A program made the position numbers and the translations under genes. Below the pieces are notes generated by a model. That model was not told the DNA's origin. It searched no databases and worked only from the letters and a program-made list of their open reading frames with translations. DNA of 64,000 nucleotides, taken from the NCBI RefSeq assembly GCF_024584435.1, contig NZ_CP102197.1:62001-126000 (forward strand), given 5' to 3'. Source of the stretch: Schaalia odontolytica. Its GTDB lineage: Bacteria; Actinomycetota; Actinomycetes; Actinomycetales; Actinomycetaceae. Position 1 is the stretch's first letter. Every line of letters begins with the position of its first letter. Shown piece by piece: positions 34,535 to 42,446 of this stretch.

Positions 34535-34569
34535 CGGGCGAACCGCTGCGGCGAAACGAAAGGATAGCC

Positions 34570-35556
34570 ATGCGTGAAGTGCGTGCCAGCGCTCCAGGAA
34601 AGGTCAACCTGACACTGCGAGTCGGCCCGCCCACCCCCGACGGCTACCACCCGCTCGTCACCGTGTTCGAAGCGCTGTCCCTGCGCGAGACCGTTACCGT
34701 GCGCACGTCGAAGACTCCCGGCGTGCGCGTGGAGACCATCGCCTACCTGCCCGACGGGCGCGTCGACGAGGCGACGACCGCCGCGATGGCCGACCTGGAC
34801 CCGGGATCCCACCTGGCCGTGCGCGCCGCCCGCATCCTTCAGCGGCTCGCCGCCGCCGGACCGTGGGCGTCCACCGCCGCGGGAGTGAGCATCCGCGTCG
34901 ACAAGCGGGTCCCCGTCGCCGGAGGAATGGCGGGCGGCTCGGCAGACGCCGCCGCCGCCCTGGTCGCCTGCAACCAGCTGTGGGACCTGGGCCTCGGCGC
35001 CGACCAGCTCCAGGCGATCGGCCGCTCCCTGGGAGCAGACGTGCCCGCCTGCCTCGTCGGCGGAATAGCCCTGGGGACGGGACGCGGAGACCGCATGAGG
35101 GTCCTCGCCGACGGCGAGGGCGAGGCGGAAGACACGAGCGCGCATCACTGGGTGATGCTCCTGGCCCACGAGGGCCTGTCCACGCCCGAGGTATTCCGCG
35201 AGTTCGACCGGGTAGACGCCGCCCGGGCCCCCGGCCTCGCCGAACCGACGCCCGAGGAGACGCGCGCTCTGCGATCCGGACCCGAGGAGCTTGGCCCACG
35301 CCTCGTCAACGACCTGCAGGCCCCCGCCCTGCGGCTGCGTCCCGAGCTGGCGCGCACGATGGAGGCGGCGCGTCGGGCAGGGGCGCTGGCGGTCACCCTG
35401 TCCGGTTCCGGACCCACCGTCGCGGCCCTCGCGCGCGACGCCGAGCATGCCCACGACCTCGCCCGCGCGCTCGAGGCCGAGGACACCGTTGCCCGCGCGA
35501 TGTGCGCCTCCGGCCCCGCACGCGGCGCCGTGGTCGAAGAGACGGAGGTCAACTAA
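34570..35556 (+). CDS. ispE: 4-diphosphocytidyl-2-C-methyl-D-erythritol kinase
   Basis: A 328-residue GHMP kinase of the MEP isoprenoid pathway, phosphorylating CDP-ME at the 2-hydroxyl. SAPGKVNLTLRVG is the substrate motif, VPVAGGMAGGSADAAAAL the ATP-binding glycine loop, and AVTLSGSGPTVAALA the C-terminal GHMP motif. Residues near 175-190 contain an acidic insert. It follows rsmA, a conserved order. The stop overlaps the ABC-F start by one base (TAATG). Confidence 0.96.
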   Translation: MREVRASAPGKVNLTLRVGPPTPDGYHPLVTVFEALSLRETVTVRTSKTPGVRVETIAYLPDGRVDEATTAAMADLDPGSHLAVRAARILQRLAAAGPWASTAAGVSIRVDKRVPVAGGMAGGSADAAAALVACNQLWDLGLGADQLQAIGRSLGADVPACLVGGIALGTGRGDRMRVLADGEGEAEDTSAHHWVMLLAHEGLSTPEVFREFDRVDAARAPGLAEPTPEETRALRSGPEELGPRLVNDLQAPALRLRPELARTMEAARRAGALAVTLSGSGPTVAALARDAEHAHDLARALEAEDTVARAMCASGPARGAVVEETEVN

Positions 35557-37490
35557 TGGCACACCTGCTGGGAACACAAGGCGTCGCAGCACTCGCCGGG
35601 TCGCGCAGGCTCCTCGACGGCGTGACCGTTGGCCTGGATGACGGCTCGCGCGTCGGCATCCTCGGCCCCAACGGGGCGGGCAAGTCCACGCTCCTGCGCA
35701 TCGTCGCCGGAACCCAGGAACCCGACGGGGGAGTGGTGACGCGGCGCGACGGGGTGCGGGTCGCGCTCCTCACGCAGGCCGACACGCTCAATCCCGAGGA
35801 CACGGTCGTTGCGGCCGTCCACCCGGGCCTGGAAGAGTACGAGTGGGCCTCGGACGCGCGCGTGCGCGACATTCACGCCGGATTGCTCGCCGACATTGAC
35901 CCCGAGGCGCTCGTCGGAACGCTGTCGGGCGGGTCGCGGCGGCGCGTCGCCCTGGCCAGGGTCCTGGCCACCACAGCGGACATCGTGTGCCTGGATGAAC
36001 CCACGAACCACCTGGACGTCGAGGGCGTGGCCTGGCTGGCCGCCCACCTGAACGGGCGCTTTGCCCGGCCGGGTGCGAGCGGTGCGCTGCTGTGCGTCAC
36101 CCACGACCGCTGGTTCCTGGATGCCGTGTGCGAACACATCTGGGAGGTCGTGCCCGGCGTAGACCCGGGCGGTGACCGCCCGCAGATCCCCGGCCGCGTC
36201 GAAATATACGACGGCTCCTACGCCGCCTACACCCTTGCCCGCGCTGAGCGCCTGCGCCAGGCGGACGTGGCGGCCGCCAAGCGCGCCAACCTGCTGACGA
36301 AGGAACTGGCGTGGCTGCGGCGCGGTGCCCCCGCCCGCACCTCGAAGCCGAAGTTCCACATCGCCGCGGCCGAGGCACTCATCGCCGACGTGCCGCCGCC
36401 ACGTGACACCGTTGAGCTGGTGCGGATGGCGACCGCGCGCCTGGGCAAGGACGTCATCGACCTGGAGGATGTCTCCGTTTCCTTTCCGCGCCCCGACGGG
36501 ACGCGCCTGAGCATCCTCGAGGGGGTCACGTGGCGACTGGCGCCCGCCGAGCGCGTCGGCATCGTCGGCGTGAACGGTGCCGGTAAGACGACGATTCTCA
36601 ACCTGTTGCGCGGTGACCTTACCCCCACCTCGGGACGCGTCAAACGCGGCAAGACCGTGCAGGTTGCCACGCTCTCCCAGGACACGCACGAGCTCGACGC
36701 CCTGGCCGACATGCGCGTCGTCGAGGCCGTCGCCGACGTCGCCCAGACCGTCGTCGTGGACGGCAAGGAGGTCAGCGCCTCCCAGATGACCGAGCGCATG
36801 GGCTTCACGCGGACCCGCGCGTACACGCGCATCAGCGAGATCTCCGGAGGCGAGAGGCGACGCCTCCAGCTCATGCGACTGCTCATGAGTCAGCCGAACG
36901 TGCTGCTCCTGGACGAGCCCACGAACGACCTCGACACGGACACGCTGGCCTCCATGGAGGATCTGCTCGACACGTTCCCGGGGACCCTGGTCGTCGTCTC
37001 GCACGACCGCTACCTCCTCGAGCGTGTCACCGACCACCAGGTGGCGCTCCTCGGCGACGGTCAGGTCCGTGCCCTGCCCGGCGGCGTCGAACAGTACCTT
37101 CAGATGCGCGCCTCCGGAGACTTTGGGGCGTTTGGTACGTCCACTCGCGCCGACGAGGCCGACCCTTCTTCCCGCTCGGCCGCGTCCTCCTCGGGTGCCT
37201 CCTCGGGCGAGGAGAGCGCGGGGCGGGGGAGCGCACGCGGCGCCGTGAGTGACGCGGCGGCCAGGCGCGCGGCGAAGAAGGAACTGGCCCGCATCGAGCG
37301 CAAGCTGGAGCGCCTGCGCGGTGAGGCTGCGGCCCTGGAGGAGCGGCTGGAAGCCCTGTCGATCAGGGCCGCCTCGGATGCCTCGGTCGTCTCGGAGCTG
37401 ACGAAGGCCTCGGCCGCCCATCAGGACGTTTTGGCCGAGATGGGCGAGCTGGAGGACGACTGGCTCGAGGCTGCCGATTTGCTCGAGTGA
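35556..37490 (+). CDS. ABC-F family ATPase
   Basis: The 644-residue protein has two ATPase domains without membrane segments: Walker A GPNGAGKST near 40 and GVNGAGKTT near 345, signature LSGGSRRRVALAR and ISGGERRRLQLMR, and Walker B VCLDEPTNHL and LLLDEPTNDL, the linker helices lying between them. A Ser/Gly-rich stretch and a C-terminal coiled coil (about 565-644) follow. ABC-F proteins act on the ribosomal E site, in translation or antibiotic resistance. The start has GGAGG seven bases upstream and is coupled to ispE. Confidence 0.93.
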   Translation: MAHLLGTQGVAALAGSRRLLDGVTVGLDDGSRVGILGPNGAGKSTLLRIVAGTQEPDGGVVTRRDGVRVALLTQADTLNPEDTVVAAVHPGLEEYEWASDARVRDIHAGLLADIDPEALVGTLSGGSRRRVALARVLATTADIVCLDEPTNHLDVEGVAWLAAHLNGRFARPGASGALLCVTHDRWFLDAVCEHIWEVVPGVDPGGDRPQIPGRVEIYDGSYAAYTLARAERLRQADVAAAKRANLLTKELAWLRRGAPARTSKPKFHIAAAEALIADVPPPRDTVELVRMATARLGKDVIDLEDVSVSFPRPDGTRLSILEGVTWRLAPAERVGIVGVNGAGKTTILNLLRGDLTPTSGRVKRGKTVQVATLSQDTHELDALADMRVVEAVADVAQTVVVDGKEVSASQMTERMGFTRTRAYTRISEISGGERRRLQLMRLLMSQPNVLLLDEPTNDLDTDTLASMEDLLDTFPGTLVVVSHDRYLLERVTDHQVALLGDGQVRALPGGVEQYLQMRASGDFGAFGTSTRADEADPSSRSAASSSGASSGEESAGRGSARGAVSDAAARRAAKKELARIERKLERLRGEAAALEERLEALSIRAASDASVVSELTKASAAHQDVLAEMGELEDDWLEAADLLE

Positions 37491-37507
37491 ACCTTGTTGT
37501 GATTTAC

Positions 37508-37526
37508 TACGATGTTCAGCTGAACA
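37508..37526 (+). promoter_or_regulatory. Putative promoter with 14-bp palindrome for the TNT toxin operon
   Basis: TACGAT (37508-37513) resembles a -10 box. TGTTCAGCTGAACA (37513-37526) is a perfect palindrome right after it, over the expected transcription start, 56 bp before the first start codon. A dimeric repressor site is likely. Confidence 0.5.
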
Positions 37527-37581
37527 AGTAGTTGAGCGAGTGGTGTTAGCCGCTCTCTATCCGGTGAAGGTGGGGCGTGTT

Positions 37582-37905
37582 GTGAGCGGACCAGGATTTG
37601 GACTTGTCATTGGGGCGCAAACGAAGGCGGCGGGCTACGTCGCGGACTGTGACAGCGCCATCGTCGACATTGCTCGGAACCTCGAATCGGATGTCGTTGG
37701 GGAATCCTCGCGGGTCAACGGCCCCTATCTCTCGATCCTGAGCGAGACGCTGGAAGCGTGGGGCGAGGGTGCGCGTGCACACAGGCTGGACTTGGGACGC
37801 TACGCGCAGGCCCTGATCGCGGTGGATGAGGCCCTCCTGGCGGCTGAAGAGGATGCCGCCGGCGCCATGAGCGGCATCGTCTCGGCCTTTGGGAGTGGGC
37901 AATGA
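37582..37905 (+). CDS. Small helical ESX/WXG100-like protein, first gene of toxin operon
   Basis: I use the GTG at 37582 (GAAGGTGGGG before it); the frame is open further upstream. The 107-residue product is all alpha in appearance (TKAAGYVADCDSAIVDIARNLE, LDLGRYAQALIAVDEALLAAEEDAA) with a short Gly-rich start, no signal peptide and no recognised enzyme motif. Size, helical nature and position before a WXG100-like gene suggest a type VII secretion partner or chaperone for the toxin. The last four bases overlap the next gene (ATGA). Confidence 0.7.
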   Translation: MSGPGFGLVIGAQTKAAGYVADCDSAIVDIARNLESDVVGESSRVNGPYLSILSETLEAWGEGARAHRLDLGRYAQALIAVDEALLAAEEDAAGAMSGIVSAFGSGQ

Positions 37906-38201
37906 GCGGGCAGAACCTGGTCTTTCACGAAACAGCAGTGAACTACATGATGGATGACATAGCCCGCGCTGCCTCGAAGCTACGCGAGAGCGGTGCGCAG
38001 ATGTCGGAGTTCGTGGAACACGAGCTCGGGGAGTGGACGGATACCTCCGAGGCCAGGCAGGCACAGAAGGCCTGTGCACAGCGCTTGGATACCCGGGTGG
38101 AAGAGCTATCGGGTGCGTTGGACGCATTGAAGCAGGCGTTCGAGGATATCCGCCAGGCGGGCATCAAGGCGGAAACCCTGGCTTTTGCGGCGGTGGACTA
38201 G
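37902..38201 (+). CDS. WXG100-like (Esx) protein
   Basis: The 99-residue protein has two long helices around a central turn GEWTDTSEARQA, the place where WXG100 proteins carry W-x-G and where an aromatic plus small residues form the hairpin. The second helix (QKACAQRLDTRVEELSGALDALKQAFEDIRQAG) is amphipathic. It would dimerise with a neighbouring Esx-like protein and travel through an ESX/type VII channel. No secretion ATPase is encoded in this window. Confidence 0.75.
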   Translation: MSGQNLVFHETAVNYMMDDIARAASKLRESGAQMSEFVEHELGEWTDTSEARQAQKACAQRLDTRVEELSGALDALKQAFEDIRQAGIKAETLAFAAVD

Positions 38202-38210
38202 GGGGCGACC

Positions 38211-38552
38211 ATGGGAAACCACGATTTTGAGGTCGATATCGAGGCCTTGGTAACCGCCGCGTCGCAGCTGGCTGACCTGCAGGAGCGGAACAGGACGTAC
38301 GACGTTGCGGATTACACGCCGAATGGTGCGATGGTCCGTGATCCGACGGTTGTCGGGGCGTTAGATCGATTTAACACCGCCTGGGATCAGGGGCTCAATG
38401 GGATGCTTCGAGATGTCGCCGAGGCCGCGGGACGCCTGGGGAAGGTGGCGGGGATCTACGGGGATTACATGAGTGCGTGCGAGGACGCAATGCGGCGCGC
38501 GCGTGATGCGGCGAGGTCCGTGTCAACAGAGCAGACGGTGACGGGGGCTTAA
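38211..38552 (+). CDS. Small helical ESX-like protein
   Basis: This 113-residue protein is again largely helical: VDIEALVTAASQLADLQERNR, a middle part with NTAWDQGLNGMLRDVAEAAGRLGKVAG, and a charged C-terminal helix ending RRARDAARSVSTEQ. A Trp lies in the presumed turn region. It starts nine bases after the previous stop and ends one base before the toxin gene, so it is surely in the same operon. Probable role: heterodimer partner or export adaptor for the toxin. Confidence 0.72.
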   Translation: MGNHDFEVDIEALVTAASQLADLQERNRTYDVADYTPNGAMVRDPTVVGALDRFNTAWDQGLNGMLRDVAEAAGRLGKVAGIYGDYMSACEDAMRRARDAARSVSTEQTVTGA

Positions 38553-38553
38553 C

Positions 38554-40344
38554 GTGGGCGTGTTGCATACGGGAGCACCCGACTTTGAGATCATGGGGGA
38601 CGCGGTGGCCATTCGGGGGCGCGTCGCGGTGATGCGTGATCGTGCCTCGGACTGCGAGAGGATCGCGTGGTCTCTTCAGGAGATTTCAGCCCCGGGGTGG
38701 GTGGGGCGTGCGGCGGATCGCTTTCACGAGCACTTCAAGATGCAGCCCGACAAGTGGTGGTGTGCGTCGGCGACGTTTGGACGTGCCGCCGATGCATGGG
38801 AGGCATATGCGACCGCGCTGGAAGAGGCGCAAGCGCGCGCCGCCGCTGCCAAGGCCTCGTACGAGGCGGGGGTTGCCTCAGTGGAGGCGGCACTCGCGGA
38901 GCAGCGGTGGGCCTCGGAGCACCCTCAACACGACGCGCTAGGGTTCCCTGTGTGGGACTTCTCGTATCATCCGGAGCGTGATACCCGGCCGGGTGAAGCG
39001 GCAAAAGAGCAGGCTATCGCGGATTTCAACGCGGCGGTGGGCGACACCGATGCCGCGGGAGAGGCCCTGGCGCAGACCCTCTACGAGCTTTCCGAGCGCT
39101 CACCGGACCCCTCCTGGGCTCCCGTTCATTTCGCGCGGCGAGCGGTTGCGGGCATCTTCGATGGCGTGTGGGGCCTGCTGACGATGACCTACGGGGTGGC
39201 GGCTGAAGCGCTGTGGGACTATGGGCGCTACATGCTCGGATGGATGTCGTGGGAAGAACTCGTGGCTAAGAGGACGGTGCTTCCCGGGCGTGACATGTTG
39301 GCGCTGCGCGACGCGATTCTTGCGGACCCGAAGGGGTTTGCGCGGAAGATGGTGGAAGGGCTGCTCAATGTGGACGGGTGGGCCGACGATCCCGGGGCTG
39401 CCCTGGGGGAGCTGGTACCGGGCGCGGTGCTCGCCGCGCTGAGCGTGGCTCCGGGTGCGGGTGCTCGTGCCGCCCGGCTGACGGCCGTGATCGAGTCTCT
39501 GCCTATCGTTGGCGAAGGCATGATGCTGCGTGACATGGGAGTCAATCTCGGCACGCTGGCGCTGAAAGGTGCCACACATATGGATCTCGGTGCGGGAGGA
39601 ATGACTGGGCGCTTGTCTTCGCATCTCGATGACTATCTGCGCACGCACGGCATGGAAGATCTCGCTGATCACTGGAAGGCTAAGCGGGCATTCCATTTGC
39701 GCTCACTTCCGGATAATGCAGAAGACCTGGCGTCAAGGGTGCCGTTGACGAATCATCAGACAGGTGGGCAAGCGCCGCCAACAGAGGGCCTTGTGGATGG
39801 ATATAAGGGAGCGGACTTAGCGAAACAGCGTGAGTTGATCCTCGGTCAAAGACCGGATGGTACTTCGTATACCTATAAGGAGTGGCAGGATCAGCATGGT
39901 CATTGGGGAACTGATCCGCACACGTGGTTGCAAAAATGGAAGGTTGATTGGCCCCCCAACGACGGCTATGCTGGTGATCCAACGATCTATTCGTCAGTTG
40001 AGGATTACGTTCGTGATTTTGGTGGAGATGTTGACCGTATCGGGCATCCGGCGGGTAACTATTTAGGAGCTATTGAAGGTGGGACGCCTGCTTCTTTCGA
40101 AGAACGATCTCTGCAACCCTCTTCTGTTAACGACTACTACTATCAGTACGAGTTCACCGGCGAGCAATTGCCGGAAGGGTGGACAATCAAGTCTGGAAAG
40201 GTCGCTGGTTGGGGACAGCAGCCAGGTGGGGCGACACAGTTGCAAGTGTTGGGTGAAAACGGTAAACCTGTAAGCGTTCAAGACCTTCTTGACAAAGGGG
40301 TACTCAGGGGAAAGAAGCAGCCTGTTGGTCTTCCCCCGATTTAG
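38554..40344 (+). CDS. Type VII-type exported toxin with C-terminal TNT (NAD+ glycohydrolase) domain
   Basis: The 596-residue protein begins with a WXG-like helical domain (PGWVGRAADRFHEHF near 50, then long Ala/Glu helices to about 160). A middle region has hydrophobic stretches (AGIFDGVWGLLTMTYGVAAE, about 205-230; 290-310). The C-terminus is a TNT domain: WPPNDGYAG (~466), DRIGHPAGNYL (~492), GTPASFEERSL with R518, YYQYEF, WGQQPGGATQ (553-562) and SVQDLLDKGVL. TNT toxins destroy NAD+. GC content falls sharply over the toxin part. The immunity genes follow. Confidence 0.88.
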   Translation: MGVLHTGAPDFEIMGDAVAIRGRVAVMRDRASDCERIAWSLQEISAPGWVGRAADRFHEHFKMQPDKWWCASATFGRAADAWEAYATALEEAQARAAAAKASYEAGVASVEAALAEQRWASEHPQHDALGFPVWDFSYHPERDTRPGEAAKEQAIADFNAAVGDTDAAGEALAQTLYELSERSPDPSWAPVHFARRAVAGIFDGVWGLLTMTYGVAAEALWDYGRYMLGWMSWEELVAKRTVLPGRDMLALRDAILADPKGFARKMVEGLLNVDGWADDPGAALGELVPGAVLAALSVAPGAGARAARLTAVIESLPIVGEGMMLRDMGVNLGTLALKGATHMDLGAGGMTGRLSSHLDDYLRTHGMEDLADHWKAKRAFHLRSLPDNAEDLASRVPLTNHQTGGQAPPTEGLVDGYKGADLAKQRELILGQRPDGTSYTYKEWQDQHGHWGTDPHTWLQKWKVDWPPNDGYAGDPTIYSSVEDYVRDFGGDVDRIGHPAGNYLGAIEGGTPASFEERSLQPSSVNDYYYQYEFTGEQLPEGWTIKSGKVAGWGQQPGGATQLQVLGENGKPVSVQDLLDKGVLRGKKQPVGLPPI

Positions 40345-40410
40345 TCAGTGTAGTGTTGATGATGTGTTCATTGTGTTAGTTAGTTTGTGATTTTGGTAAG
40401 GAGATGAAAC

Positions 40411-40863
40411 ATGGAGATTGATGAAATACCTGACGTTCATTCGCCGGACTTCCCTAACTCAGGGGTCTTGAAATGGGTGTCGGATGGGCCGACAGTGCTT
40501 GCTCGAATGGAGAGAAGTACTGTTCAGACCTATACGAGCTATCTCGCATACATGAAGACTTTTGGGTCGTGTGTGGATCGGCTCGGACTGCCGTATGGGA
40601 AGTATCTATGGCAACTACCCGAAGATGGGCGCCCTTTTTCATTGGAGGAGCGATCCCTTGATATTTTTGCGATGAATGATCCCTACTATCAGTATCGGAT
40701 TGTGGAGTTGCCGACCGGTTTCTCTATTCGAACAGGAATTAATGTCCCGCAATTCTCGATGCCTGGGGGAGCGCGGCAGGTGCAATTCATGCTTGGTGAT
40801 TATCCGCTTACTGTGAATGAATGTCTACAGCTTGGAATTCTCGAAGCGAAAGGAAATAACTGA
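40411..40863 (+). CDS. Orphan TNT-like domain protein
   Basis: The 150-residue protein has no export domain but repeats the TNT core: DRLGLPYGKYLWQLPEDG, RPFSLEERSL with R81, PYYQYRIVELP, FSMPGGARQVQF (115-126), LTVNECLQLGIL. Where the toxin upstream has GQQPGG it has FSMPGG, so the first Gln of this loop is lost while the later Gln (Q123) is kept. AAGGAGATGAAAC before the ATG is a good ribosome site. It could be a displaced toxin tip, a silent cassette, or a decoy. Clearly AT-richer than the window. Confidence 0.72.
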   Translation: MEIDEIPDVHSPDFPNSGVLKWVSDGPTVLARMERSTVQTYTSYLAYMKTFGSCVDRLGLPYGKYLWQLPEDGRPFSLEERSLDIFAMNDPYYQYRIVELPTGFSIRTGINVPQFSMPGGARQVQFMLGDYPLTVNECLQLGILEAKGNN

Positions 40864-41381
40864 TGTCTGTTACAGAAGATCTTATTGATTTCGCTCGTGA
40901 AAGTGGGGCGATCCCATCCGTCTATAATGGTGGTGGTGTAGCACTTACGTGGGATGCTGGGCGTAGCTGGCAGCATATTTGGGATACGAAGAATTCGCGT
41001 CGCCCTCAAGCGTTCTATGGTGAGAGCGAGTATTTAGAACCGCGTGTCCCGACCATGATTAGCGACTATGGTGAGATCATGTTGAAATGGGCGATCATGC
41101 GCATCGGCGAAAAAGCGCGATGGCGCCGCCGGTGGCCGCGCATCGATGTTCCTGTGGGGCTTGAAAGCGTATCGCCCCAGTGGGGCTTCGAACAGCTGAC
41201 CCCTATCACTGGTCGGCTCACCCTGGACGGAGCATATATCCCGATGGAGATGCGCACAATCTTCCCGGTGCATCCGGAACTCAATCAACTGACCCATGTG
41301 ATGCAAATCGATTTCGATGAACTCCTCGCTGGATATATGGATCCATCAGGGGGCCCGTTTCTACGTGAGTGGCTTTCCTGA
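40863..41381 (+). CDS. Putative TNT immunity protein 1
   Basis: The start overlaps the preceding stop by one base (TGATG). The 172-residue protein has no signal peptide or membrane segment, is rich in Trp and acidic residues, and ends DFDELLAGYMDPSGGPFLREWLS. That ending is shared with the next gene's product. Position directly after a toxin domain and lack of other motifs fit an IFT-like cytoplasmic antitoxin that blocks the NAD+ site. Family assignment is by context, not by a known motif. Confidence 0.6.
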   Translation: MSVTEDLIDFARESGAIPSVYNGGGVALTWDAGRSWQHIWDTKNSRRPQAFYGESEYLEPRVPTMISDYGEIMLKWAIMRIGEKARWRRRWPRIDVPVGLESVSPQWGFEQLTPITGRLTLDGAYIPMEMRTIFPVHPELNQLTHVMQIDFDELLAGYMDPSGGPFLREWLS

Positions 41382-41448
41382 CGTCGTCGGTGTCGAGACG
41401 GGTCGCAGACGAGAAGATCTGTAGTTTTTACCCCAGAGGAGGAAGACA

Positions 41449-42036
41449 GTGCTGAATGCATTGGGACAGTTCTTTAAGAGAGGTGCATCCGGGGAAGAGA
41501 AAGACCCGATGGCCTTCCTGGACGAGTATGCGGCGGTCATGAACCAGCACACTCGGGTTAAGGTGCGTAACGGTTTTAGATGGGGGCGTGCGGGCCTTTC
41601 GATTGACGATGCGTTTAGTGAGAGTGCGGTGTTGTGGTTGGAGGACGGGCAATACTGCTTCGACGAGGAAGAACGCGGGAAGATAAGAAGAGGTGGCTTT
41701 TTTAGTTCGCCCTCGGTTGAGTTGACGCAGAAGGTAATGGTCAACTACACGGTGTCGATCTTGCGTCATAGTTTGGGCCTCCCAGTGCTGGGTGTTCCGA
41801 CCAAAGCTGACGAACTCCCGTCCGGTTGGGTGCTTCAAGAAACTCCCGCGTGGAGTTACGTTGCTCTTGATGGGCCTGATGGTGAGCACTTGGACTTTGA
41901 GGCCTCGGGGGCGCGTTACTGCGTGTCCCTTGCCTGGCTCTACGATGTGACTCCCTCCGAGCTGCTCAATGCGTACATGATTCCCGACGGCGGGCCTCTG
42001 CTTCGTCAGTGGTTGGGGTATCCCTACCTGAGATGA
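41449..42036 (+). CDS. Putative TNT immunity protein 2
   Basis: GTG start with GAGGAGG upstream; 195 residues, cytoplasmic. Its C-terminus DVTPSELLNAYMIPDGGPLLRQWLG matches the end of the preceding protein (LLAGYM.P.GGP.LR.WL), and both have PVGLE/PVLGV and E-Q-L/D-E-L segments at similar positions. They are therefore divergent paralogues. Two immunity genes behind two toxin domains suggest one partner for each. Confidence 0.6.
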   Translation: MLNALGQFFKRGASGEEKDPMAFLDEYAAVMNQHTRVKVRNGFRWGRAGLSIDDAFSESAVLWLEDGQYCFDEEERGKIRRGGFFSSPSVELTQKVMVNYTVSILRHSLGLPVLGVPTKADELPSGWVLQETPAWSYVALDGPDGEHLDFEASGARYCVSLAWLYDVTPSELLNAYMIPDGGPLLRQWLGYPYLR

Positions 42037-42127
42037 AGGTGAATGCCCCGGTGCGGTGCCGCTGATAGAGTGCTGAGTCCGGTCGGCGACGTGAGTGCTT
42101 CTTAAGTGCCGACTCTGACCCATAATC

Positions 42128-42155
42128 GCCCGCGCTGCCCCTCGGCGGCGCGGGC
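42128..42155 (+). terminator. Possible terminator of the toxin operon
   Basis: GCCCGCGC (42128-42135) pairs with GCGCGGGC (42148-42155) over a 12-base loop, 92 bp after the last immunity gene. The following AAAGCCTTGTGTG is only weakly T-rich. Confidence 0.5.
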
Positions 42156-42180
42156 AAAGCCTTGTGTGTGGGCCGATCAG

Positions 42181-42260
42181 GGTAGGTTTGCCGCAGTCAC
42201 GCAGCGCAGGCTCACCTACCCGAATTACGCAAAAGACACGCCCCATTTTGTTGCGTAATT
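42181..42260. promoter_or_regulatory. Two inverted repeats in the 410-bp gap before the DUF1540 gene
   Basis: GGTAGGT (42181-42187) pairs with ACCTACC (42214-42220). Right after it AATTACGCAA (42223-42232) is inverted as TTGCGTAATT (42251-42260) with an 18-base spacer. The AGGCTCACCTA part resembles half of a DtxR-type iron box, but the match is partial. The rest of the gap has the palindrome CGGTCGCGACCG (42389-42400) and a GGCCCC-AAC-GGGGCC hairpin (42412-42426) before the ribosome site. No gene is seen. Confidence 0.5.
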
Positions 42261-42446
42261 TGTGATGAAGCGGGTGCGAAAATAGTCTCCACAAGTCCGA
42301 CTGAGAGCCTTGAAATTGCAACGAAAAGTCGCGGCGTTTGGACCGTGTTGCGAAAAGGCGTATCACTGGAGTCAACAGCGCGGCCACCCGGTCGCGACCG
42401 ACCCAGTGAAAGGCCCCAACGGGGCCACGTTGTAAAGGAAACTCCA

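Noticed and set aside
38211..38552. Immunity protein for the TNT toxin upstream of the toxin
   Set aside because: It is helical and Esx-like and lies before the toxin; the shared-tail proteins after the toxin are better immunity candidates.
37491..42036. Complete type VII secretion system
   Set aside because: Only substrates and small helical partners are present; no EccB/C/D/E or mycosin gene is in the window.
42412..42426. GGCCCC-AAC-GGGGCC hairpin as terminator or riboswitch
   Set aside because: No T tract follows and no ligand-binding core is visible; it may only shape the DUF1540 leader.
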